NCBI GenBank assembly: GCA_945861535.1
Contig: CAMAUZ010000002.1
Coordinates: 62,001-126,000, forward strand
Source of the DNA: Akkermansia muciniphila
Lineage (GTDB): Bacteria > Verrucomicrobiota > Verrucomicrobiia > Limisphaerales > BJHT01
DNA: 64,000 nucleotides
Direction: 5' to 3'
Positions within the stretch are counted from its first letter, which is position 1, and every line of letters starts with the position of its first letter. Positions 53,612 through 60,651 of this stretch are shown here, one piece after another. A program made the position numbers and the translations under genes. The notes beneath the pieces are model-generated. The model had not been told where the DNA came from. It was given only the letters and a program-made list of their open reading frames with translations, and searched no databases.

Positions 53612-54570
53612 TGAACGCCGCCCCCCAATCCAGCCCCGTCCCACCGGCCTCCGCGCCTGCTCCCCGCAGCGCCGCCGCCGCCCTTGTCAGCGTCGTCATC
53701 CCCGCGTTCAACCACGAAAAATTCATCGCCGAAGCCATCGCCAGCGCCGTCGCCCAAGGCGAGTACGTCGCCGAAATCCTCGTCGTCGATGACGGCTCCA
53801 CCGACCGCACTGCCGCGGTCGTCGAGCAGATTCGCGAACCCCGCCTCCGTCTCCTCCGCCAGCCCAATGCCGGTCCCTCCGCCGCGCGCAACACCGGCTG
53901 GCGCGCCGCCCGCGGCGAGTGGATTCAATTCCTCGACGCCGACGACACGCTCCCGCCCAACGCCCTCAACGCCCTGCTCGCCGCCGCGCACCATGCGCCC
54001 GGCAAAATCCCCTTCGGCATCCAAACCGTCCACGGCCCCGACCTCACCGCCGCGCCCGCCTTCACCGCCACGCTCGCGACCCACGGCGGCAGCCTCCTCG
54101 ACGACATCGCCCTCCGCTACCAAGGCAGTATCTTTACCGCCCTGATTCCCCGCGCCGCATTGCAGGCCCTCGACGGCTTCCGCGAAACCATCCGCTACGG
54201 CGAAGACTTCGACCTCGCCCTCCGCCTCGCGCAACGCCACGAATTCGTCCCCGTCGCGCAGCCCACCTACCGCGCCCGGATGCACGGCCAGAACCGCCAC
54301 GCAGGCTTCAGCATCTCCGCCCGCGAGCAATATCTCCAAATCATCCACGACAATCTCAGCGCCGCCACCGACCCCACCGGACGCCGCCGCTACCACCGCG
54401 CCCTCGCCAACTGGCTCTGGCAGCTCGGCCGCCGCGCCCAGCACGACGGCGCACCCGACCGCGCCCACGCCTACTTCCGCCAATCCTGGCAACACCAGCC
54501 CCTCAAACTCGGCGCCTGGCGCGGCTGGCTCGAAACCCTCTTCGCCCGCCCCGCGCCCCCCGCCGCATGA
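53611..54570 (+). CDS. glycosyltransferase family 2
   Basis: The 319-residue GT-A enzyme has SVVIPAFNHEKFIAEAIASA near residue 27, the VVDDGSTD nucleotide-sugar motif near 60, WIQFLDADDT (DXD) near 105, and an RYGEDFDLALRLAQ segment near 195 with the catalytic acid. A Pro/Ala-rich leader of about 25 residues precedes the fold. The stop and start codons overlap with the upstream FkbM gene (TGATG), so translation is coupled. The acceptor is not known. Confidence 0.94.
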   Translation: MNAAPQSSPVPPASAPAPRSAAAALVSVVIPAFNHEKFIAEAIASAVAQGEYVAEILVVDDGSTDRTAAVVEQIREPRLRLLRQPNAGPSAARNTGWRAARGEWIQFLDADDTLPPNALNALLAAAHHAPGKIPFGIQTVHGPDLTAAPAFTATLATHGGSLLDDIALRYQGSIFTALIPRAALQALDGFRETIRYGEDFDLALRLAQRHEFVPVAQPTYRARMHGQNRHAGFSISAREQYLQIIHDNLSAATDPTGRRRYHRALANWLWQLGRRAQHDGAPDRAHAYFRQSWQHQPLKLGAWRGWLETLFARPAPPAA

Positions 54571-54660
54571 AACCCGCGCCACCAGCCCTGGAGCGCGGGC
54601 GGCCCGCCCGCGTAGCCGCCGACGTGAGGAGGCGGACGGCCCACGCCGGACTTCCTAGAA

Positions 54661-54742
54661 TGGTAGGGCGCGTCTGTCCCCAGCGCGCCGCCGAACCGTG
54701 CGAACGCCCCACCGGCGCGCTGAGGACAGACGCGCCCTACCC
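54661..54742. repeat. inverted-repeat element (GGTAGGGCGCGTCTG family)
   Basis: Left arm 54661-54690 (TGGTAGGGCGCGTCTGTCCC...) and right arm 54713-54742 (GCTGAGGACAGACGCGCCCT...) are inverted with one mismatch around 22 bp. It is the same design as 44142-44229. Confidence 0.85.
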
Positions 54743-54812
54743 ACCGCAGCCCCGTCGTTCTCGCCGCGCGAGTGGTAACGCCTGGCCCTCCGGTTCATCC
54801 ACACGCCTCCCC

Positions 54813-54843
54813 TTTTCGTGTCTTTCGTGTCTTTCGTGGTTCC
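54813..54843 (+). repeat. TTTCGTGTC word repeat before a glycosyltransferase start
   Basis: Three tandem TTTCGTGTC words end in TTTCGTGGTTCC. The start codon of the next gene follows 17 bases later. The same phrase forms the right arm at 49022-49054. Confidence 0.75.
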
Positions 54844-54859
54844 AATCCCTCGCCCACAC

Positions 54860-55981
54860 ATGACCCCCCGCGTTGCCATCGCCTGCTCCGGCCTCGGCCA
54901 CATCCGCCGGGGCAACGAAACCTGGGCCGCCACCGTCGCCGATGCCCTCCACCACGCCGGCACCGCCGTCACCCTCCTCGGCGGCGGCCCCGACACTTAC
55001 GCCGCGTGCCCGTTCGTCCGTCTCAAGAATCTCCCGCGCGAAACCCCTATCACCCGCGCCTGGCTTTCGTGGCACCACCGCTATCTCCTCGAACAACGCA
55101 CCTTCGCCCGCAGCCTCATCCGCTGGCTCCGCGAGCATCCGCACGACATCGTCCACGCCGCCGACCCCGCGCTCGCGTGGATTCTCCAACGCACCACCAC
55201 CACCCACGGCGCACGCGTCATCTACAAAGACGGCCTCCTCCTCGGCCCGCCGTGGTGCAGCAAATTCGACCACGTCCAAGTCCTCGCTCCCTACTATCTC
55301 GAACAAGCCCAGGCCGCCGGGGTCAACACCCGCGGCTGGCACGTCATACCGCACCTCGTTAATCCCACCGACTTCCAAGGCCCGGGCCGCGGCGCCGCGC
55401 TAGCCGCGATGTTCCCGTACCGTCTCCACACCGGCTCTTTCCATGTCCTCGCCGTCGGCGACTTCTCGCCGCAAAGCAACAAGCGCCTCGACTGGATCGT
55501 CAGCGAAATCGCCCGCCTGCCCGACGCGAACAACGTCCACCTCATCCTCGCCGGCCAAGACTCACCCGCCAATCGCGCCGCCCTCGAAGCCCGCACCCGC
55601 AGGACACTCGGTGCGCGCGTCACCTTCGCGCCGAATGTCCCCGCCGATGAAATGCCGCACCTCTACGCCTGCGCCGACGCCTTCGCGCACGCCGCGCTGC
55701 GCGAGCCGTTCGGCATTGTCTTCCTCGAAGCCCTCGCCAGCGGACTGCCCGTCGTCGCGCACCATTTTCCCGTCACCCGCTGGATCATCGGCGACGGCGG
55801 CACCACCGTGGACGCCGAATCCCCCGGCGCAATGACATCGGTACTCGCCGAGTGGCAGCGCGACCCCGCCGCGCGCCGCGCCGTCGGCCAGCGCGCCCGC
55901 GCCCGCGCCGTCACCACCTTCGCCCCGGAAAAAATCGTCCCCCTCTACCAAAGCCTGTATCAAACTGTCCGCAGCAGTTGA
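54860..55981 (+). CDS. glycosyltransferase family 4
   Basis: The 373-residue GT-B protein starts with RVAIACSGLGHIRRGNETWA and has a donor-binding C half: HVLAVGDFSPQSNKRLDWIV near 195, and REPFGIVFLEALASGLPVVA near 285, the GT4 E-x7-E motif. Middle portion HAADPALAWILQ and LVNPTDF also fit. The ATG at 54860 is preferred because the upstream 14 codons are a translation of the word repeat. It belongs to the EPS series. Confidence 0.93.
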   Translation: MTPRVAIACSGLGHIRRGNETWAATVADALHHAGTAVTLLGGGPDTYAACPFVRLKNLPRETPITRAWLSWHHRYLLEQRTFARSLIRWLREHPHDIVHAADPALAWILQRTTTTHGARVIYKDGLLLGPPWCSKFDHVQVLAPYYLEQAQAAGVNTRGWHVIPHLVNPTDFQGPGRGAALAAMFPYRLHTGSFHVLAVGDFSPQSNKRLDWIVSEIARLPDANNVHLILAGQDSPANRAALEARTRRTLGARVTFAPNVPADEMPHLYACADAFAHAALREPFGIVFLEALASGLPVVAHHFPVTRWIIGDGGTTVDAESPGAMTSVLAEWQRDPAARRAVGQRARARAVTTFAPEKIVPLYQSLYQTVRSS

Positions 55982-56000
55982 AATGAACCTTCTTCAAAAT

Positions 56001-56033
56001 CCAGGTAGGGACGCGTTGCCGCGCGTCCGTACC
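56001..56033 (+). repeat. CCAGGTAGGGACGCG near-palindrome
   Basis: CCAGGTAGGGACGCGTTGCC followed by GCGCGTCCGTACC forms a small hairpin. A close copy is at 1833-1865. Confidence 0.65.
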
Positions 56034-56090
56034 TCTACCCGAAACCGCTCGCCAATGCCGGACGCCTCAATTCAGCCGATCCCCGCCCCC

Positions 56091-56123
56091 CATCCGTGTC
56101 CATCCGTGTCCATCCGTGGTTTC
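56091..56123 (+). repeat. CATCCGTGTC word repeat before a glycosyltransferase start
   Basis: Three tandem CATCCGTGTC words ending in CATCCGTGGTTTC. The next start codon is 48 bases on. The phrase also occurs at 21968-21998. Confidence 0.75.
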
Positions 56124-56171
56124 AAAATCCCCTTCCCCTCGACCGCCGCCACCGCGACCCACGCCTGACCG

Positions 56172-57296
56172 ATGCACGTCGTCTTCATCAACGAAAACAC
56201 GCTGGGACACGCCTCCTACCTGCTCCCCTTCGTGGCGCATCTCGAGCAACATCCGGAGCTGGGCATCCACCCGCGCGTGCTCAACGCCACGCCGATCCCC
56301 GAATCCCTCCGCGCCCAGGCCGACCGCACCGTCCCCGGCCTCCGCCGCTTCGGCCTCGACCTCCACTCCGCCCGCTGGCGACGCCTCGTCAGCCGCCATG
56401 TCCGCCACCAGCTCGATGAGATTCGCCGCCAGCACCGCGTCGATGCCGTCGTCGTCAACACCCAGAGCGTCGCCCTCGCCCTCGCCGACCTCGCGCCGGG
56501 ACTCCCGCTCTTCGTCTGCCTCGACGCCACCTTCGCGCAGCTCGCCCGCAGCCGCTGGTTCGCGCCCAACGCCGTCAGCCGCGCCCTCCTGCCGATGACC
56601 CTCTCGCCCATCCGCGGCCGCGAGCGCACCCTCTTCCGCAACGCCCACAAACTCCTCGCATGGTCCGAACCCGTGCGCCAATCCCTGCTCACCGACTACC
56701 GCCTCGCGCCCGACCGCATCGCCATCCTCCCGCCCTCGCTCGAAATCCCGCCGCGCCGCGACCCGCAACGCCCCGTCCACCACCGCCCGCAACTCCTCTT
56801 CGTCGGCGGCGATTTCCGGCGAAAAGGCGGCCTCGTGCTCTCCGAAACCTTCCGCATGCACTTCGCCGGCAGTTGCGACCTCCACCTCGTCACCCACTCG
56901 ACCATCCGCGAAGAACCCGGCGTGTTCATCCACCACGGCGTCCTCGCGCAATCCGCGGAATGGCGACACCGCTGGGAAGAGGCCGACCTCTTCATCTTCC
57001 CCTCGACCCTCGAAACCTTCGGCATCGTCCTCCTCGAAGCCCTCGCCTTCCAAGTCCCCGTCATCTCCGCCGACGTCGGCGCCGCTCGCGCCATCCTCGA
57101 CAACGGTGCCGCCGGCACCCTCCTGCCCGAAGTCACCCGCCCCGCCCTCGCCCGAGAAATCAAGGCCGTCCTCACCCACGCGGACCTCGCCCGCGCCCGC
57201 GCCGCCCACGGCTGGCAAAGCGTCCGCGACCACTTCAACCTCGACACCAACACCCGCCACCTCGCCACCTGGCTCCACGCCGCCCACCGCAAGTGA
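56172..57296 (+). CDS. glycosyltransferase family 4-like
   Basis: The 374-residue protein has a GT-B layout: FINENTLGHASYLLPFVAHL at the N terminus, LFVGGDFRRKGGLVLSE near residue 212, and the GT4-type FPSTLETFGIVLLEALAFQVP near 275. The conserved acceptor half (AWSEPVRQSLLTDYRL) is seen. It fits the EPS series on the same strand. No membrane segment. The acceptor and donor sugars are not known. Confidence 0.9.
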   Translation: MHVVFINENTLGHASYLLPFVAHLEQHPELGIHPRVLNATPIPESLRAQADRTVPGLRRFGLDLHSARWRRLVSRHVRHQLDEIRRQHRVDAVVVNTQSVALALADLAPGLPLFVCLDATFAQLARSRWFAPNAVSRALLPMTLSPIRGRERTLFRNAHKLLAWSEPVRQSLLTDYRLAPDRIAILPPSLEIPPRRDPQRPVHHRPQLLFVGGDFRRKGGLVLSETFRMHFAGSCDLHLVTHSTIREEPGVFIHHGVLAQSAEWRHRWEEADLFIFPSTLETFGIVLLEALAFQVPVISADVGAARAILDNGAAGTLLPEVTRPALAREIKAVLTHADLARARAAHGWQSVRDHFNLDTNTRHLATWLHAAHRK

Positions 57297-57418
57297 TCGC
57301 GATGAACCGCATTTGTAGGAGACGACGTAAGGAGACTCTCACCTCCTTCCACCCCACGACGCTACCCGCGCGATCACCAGCCACCTAACCCGTAAGTTTT
57401 CATTCGGAGAATCCCGAT

Positions 57419-58033
57419 GGACCACAGAGACACGATGAACACAGTGCGGAGAAGCCGCAACCGAACTACTTGGGAACGCCAGTCCCGCCCCGGGGATTTC
57501 CCTTGGTCGGTGCGTGGTCGCCCGTTTCCCGTCCCGGAGGGACGCCGGAGGAGATTAGCCGGGGGCAAGTCCGCGCCAGCGGACGCCGCCCCCGGAAACC
57601 GTGCCGATTTGTTCCGTGCCCCAGCGGGGCATCGAAGAAATGGCCCGGGAGGTTGGCCGATCTGCCCGAGGCGACGGGTGGTGACGGGGATGCTGCGGGA
57701 CGGGCGACGCCAAGAAATTCTCCGATGCCCCGCTGGGGCATGGACGGTTAGGCGTGGGAACCGGGGGCCGCGCCCGCTGGCGCGGGCTTGCCCCCGGCTA
57801 ATTTCCTGCGGCGTCCCTCCGGGACCAAGGACCAGTCGTCAGCGCCAATTTTTCGGTTGCCTGGTTGTTGCCAGTGCAACGGCAAGATCCTCGCGGCGCG
57901 CGAGGATTTTGCAGAGTTGTAGTACAGAGAAAACCAAGCTTGGGAAGATCAGTTCCAATTCACTGACGGCTGAACGCTGGGAGCGGTTGCAGCCATTCGT
58001 CTTCCTCTGTGTCCATCGTGTCTCTGTGGTTTC
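57419..58033. repeat. outer word-repeat pair flanking an inner element
   Basis: GGACCACAGAGACACGATGA at 57419-57438 (extended to 57446) and its inverted partner CTCTGTGTCCATCGTGTCTC at 58005-58024 (extended to 58033) are about 560 bp apart. They bracket the inner inverted element at 57531-57825. The gap 57297-58066 has no supported gene. Confidence 0.7.
57531..57825. repeat. 295-bp element with two ~100-bp inverted arms (MITE-like)
   Basis: Left arm 57531-57634 and right arm 57722-57825 are long inverted partners with scattered mismatches. Shared words include GTCCCGGAGGGACGCC, ATTAGCCGGGGGCAAG and GCCCCAGCGGGGCATCG. The right-arm end is related to the element at 1-310. It has the size and structure of a MITE or REP cluster, but no transposase or target duplication is seen. 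Confidence 0.82.
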
Positions 58034-58066
58034 AATGCCCTAGTTCCTGCCCCCACCCCGCCACCC

Positions 58067-58906
58067 ATGAGCGAAACCCTCTTCCAAAAAATCTGGCGCA
58101 CCTCGCCCGCCTCGGCTTTCCAAGCCGCGCGCCAGCGCTTCGCCAATCGCCACGGCCCGCGCCGCATCCCGCCCGCGTGGGTGCGCATCCAGACCGGTGC
58201 CCTTAAGGACCGCGAATTCCTCCTCGCCGCCGAACTTGGGGGCAGTTGGCGCGAAATGCTCGAAGGCACCTACGACCGCGACCTCTTCACACGCCTCACC
58301 GCCGCCGTCCCGCTCGCGGGCGCGACCATCTGGGACATCGGCGCGCACTTCGGCTACCACACCCTCGGCTTCGCCGCACTCGTCGGCAGCGCCGGCAAAG
58401 TCGTCGCCTTCGAGCCAAACCCCTTCAACCGCGAAAGCCTCGCGCTCAACCTCGAACGCAACCGCGACCTCGCCAAACTCATCACCGTCATCCCCCAGGC
58501 CGTCGCCGCCGCGGACGGCACCGCCGAGTTCGTCTTCAGCGCCGACATCGACAGCGGCGACAGCAGTTGCAGCCACCTCGACGCCGCGCTCCCGCCGCGC
58601 CCCGCCGACGCCTACGCGCACTTCCGCCGCGAAACCGTCCCCACCGTCCGCATCGACACCCTCCTCACCCAGCGCCCCGGCGAGATTCCCAAAGTCCTCA
58701 AAATCGACGTCGAAGGCGCCGAATGGCTCGTCCTGCAAGGCGGCCGCGAATTCTTCTCCCGCCACAAACCCGCCATCCTCATGGAAGTCCACGACATCCG
58801 CCTCATGCTCCACGTCGGCAGCTTCCTCCGCGACCACGGCTACCAAATCCTCGGCGTCGATGAAGCCCACGCCACCCCCTCCCGCTGCTTCATCGTGGCG
58901 AAGTAA
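58067..58906 (+). CDS. FkbM-family methyltransferase
   Basis: The 279-residue enzyme has IWDIGAHFGYHTLGFAALVG near residue 88 for SAM binding, VVAFEPNPFNRESLALNL, and KVLKIDVEGAEWLVLQGG near 205, then AILMEVHDIRLMLH. It is only distantly like the FkbM protein at 52709. It closes the EPS series and probably methylates a polysaccharide or lipid-linked sugar. The start fits the family; a word repeat lies 33 bases upstream. Confidence 0.92.
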   Translation: MSETLFQKIWRTSPASAFQAARQRFANRHGPRRIPPAWVRIQTGALKDREFLLAAELGGSWREMLEGTYDRDLFTRLTAAVPLAGATIWDIGAHFGYHTLGFAALVGSAGKVVAFEPNPFNRESLALNLERNRDLAKLITVIPQAVAAADGTAEFVFSADIDSGDSSCSHLDAALPPRPADAYAHFRRETVPTVRIDTLLTQRPGEIPKVLKIDVEGAEWLVLQGGREFFSRHKPAILMEVHDIRLMLHVGSFLRDHGYQILGVDEAHATPSRCFIVAK

Positions 58907-59253
58907 TCCGCAATCAGCGGGGACCACACGCGCCCCCGCGCGTTGCCGGATGCGCCCTCGCATCCGGCCTCCGGCTCCGCTCACCCGGCATGGAAACTCC
59001 GCACGCTCTCGTGCCACGCGGGTTTTCCGCGAGGGCGCGGAAAATCCGGTGCGTTTGGGCATGCAGCTACGACGAACCCTCGAGGCCCATGCGGCCGCCC
59101 TGACCGATGGCGGATTCGCCAGCCAGCTCGGCTATCATCCCGACCTCAACGCCGAGGAACTCGTCGCCACCCTCGCCGCCCGGCTGCCTGCGGTGCAACG
59201 TTCGCTGTTGGGTTCTTTGCGAATGACCTGCTCCGTTTGCCATCCACGCGTTG
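58907..59253 (+). other. gap with a possible coding remnant at 59060-59253
   Basis: From an ATG at 59060 the frame reads QLRRTLEAHAAALTDGGFAS and AEELVATLAARLPAVQRSLL, with strong GC third-position bias up to about 59230, but no family was recognised. It may be a truncated gene. The rest of the gap holds nothing recognisable. Confidence 0.3.
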
Positions 59254-59439
59254 CTATATCGTGGCCATTTTGAGCCGCTCATCCTCCATGGTGAAGCCCT
59301 TCACCAAATACTCGTTCCAGCGCCCGATGGCCCACTGGCGGAACTGCGTGCCCCGGTGGGGGCGCACGCGGAATCCGGCGGCGGGGATTGCGTCCAAGTT
59401 GTGATGCTCCATCTCGCGGGCGACCTGCTGGCACGTCAT
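59254..59439 (-). pseudogene. RhuM-family fragment
   Basis: A minus-strand frame reads REMEHHNLDAIPAAGFRVRP and HRGTQFRQWAIGRWNEYLVK with GFTMEDERLK, which is the central N-terminal part of RhuM/virulence proteins (associated with Fic or Bro-N-like genes). Only about 60 residues remain, from a family of about 330, and it stops after MATI. The upstream part is absent, so this is a truncated remnant. Confidence 0.75.
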
Positions 59440-59524
59440 GTTCGCGCCCGTGCCCGGTCATTCAACCCGCCCACAGACCGTGCTTGTTGCACGGCGTGCG
59501 TCGTCTTATACCTGTCGGGTCACC

Positions 59525-60643
59525 ATGAAAATCACCAACGTCGAAGCCATCTACGTCTCCCAAAAAGTCGTCCGCGAACAGTGCGACAGCGGGCAGGACG
59601 CGCTCATCATCAAGGTCTCGACCGACGCCGGCATCACGGGCATCGGCGAGGTCGATTCCGCGCCGCTCGCGGCGAAGGCCGTCATCGAGGGGCCGTTCTC
59701 GCACACGATCAGCACCGGACTGAAACACCTGCTCATCGGCCAGGACCCGTTCGAGACCGAGCGGCTCTGGCACCTGATGTATCACCGCACGATCTACTCG
59801 AGCCGGCGCGGCATCGGCCTGCACGCGATGAGCGGCATCGACCTCGCGCTCTGGGACATCAAGGGCAAGGCGCTCGGCCTGCCGGTCTGGAAACTCCTCG
59901 GCGGCGGTTTTCAAAAACAAATCCGCTGCTACGCCAGCTCGCTCTTCGGCGCGACGCCCAAGGCCACCGGCGAACTCGCCAAGCGCATCCGCGCGAAAGG
60001 ATTTAATGCCGTGAAATTCGGCTGGGCACCGATGGGCACCGACGCGAAGACCGACGTGGATTTGGTGCGCCAGGCGCGCAAAGGCTTCGGCGCGGATGGC
60101 GACGTGATGATCGACGCCGGCCTCGTGTGGGACGCGCGCACGGCCATTCAACGCGCGAAAGCCTTCGCCGAGTTCGGCATCTTCTGGCTTGAGGAGCCGC
60201 TCCCGCCCGATGACTACGAAGGCTACGCCAAGCTCACCGCCGCCAGCCCCGTCCACATCGCCGCCGGCGAGCAGGAGAGCGGTCGGCAATCGTTCCTCGA
60301 CCTGATGGACAAGGGCCGCGTGGACATCGCGCAGGTGGACCTCACGCGCTGCGGCGGTTTCACCGAGGCGATGAAAATCGCGAGCCTCGCCGCCGACCGC
60401 GGCCTCAAGGTGGCCAACCACGGCTTCAGCACCTACATCAACGTTCACGCCGCGCTGCACTGGCTCAACGCGATTCCCAACGCGCTCATCGCCGAGTTCG
60501 TCGTGCAGGAGAACACGAGCCTCCGCGAGTTCCTCACCAAGGGTCACGTCCGCATGAAGAATGGCTTCCTCCCCGTGCCCGACGCGCCGGGGCTGGGGCT
60601 GGAGTTGAATGAAGAGGAAGTGAGGAAACATCGCGTCGCGTAA
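59525..60643 (+). CDS. mandelate racemase/muconate lactonizing family (enolase superfamily) dehydratase or epimerase
   Basis: The 372-residue enzyme has a capping domain (ITNVEAIYVSQKVV; GITGIGEVDS), then a TIM barrel. Catalytic and metal residues seen: K in NAVKFGW near residue 162, D in MIDAGLVWD near 197, E in FWLEEPLPPDDYEG near 225, E in HIAAGEQESG near 247, and H in VANHGF near 300, all typical for the superfamily. MR/MLE-type sugar acid dehydratases are the most likely kind. The start MKITNVEAI at 59525 is the family start. It precedes the PSCyt1 gene by 8 bp, so both may be one transcript. Confidence 0.92.
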   Translation: MKITNVEAIYVSQKVVREQCDSGQDALIIKVSTDAGITGIGEVDSAPLAAKAVIEGPFSHTISTGLKHLLIGQDPFETERLWHLMYHRTIYSSRRGIGLHAMSGIDLALWDIKGKALGLPVWKLLGGGFQKQIRCYASSLFGATPKATGELAKRIRAKGFNAVKFGWAPMGTDAKTDVDLVRQARKGFGADGDVMIDAGLVWDARTAIQRAKAFAEFGIFWLEEPLPPDDYEGYAKLTAASPVHIAAGEQESGRQSFLDLMDKGRVDIAQVDLTRCGGFTEAMKIASLAADRGLKVANHGFSTYINVHAALHWLNAIPNALIAEFVVQENTSLREFLTKGHVRMKNGFLPVPDAPGLGLELNEEEVRKHRVA

Positions 60644-60651
60644 AGGAGCCA

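Noticed and set aside
57417-58043. Frames of 90-208 codons across the 57.5-kb element
   Set aside because: They are translations of the inverted repeat arms. The same peptides appear from both strands, as expected of a palindromic element.
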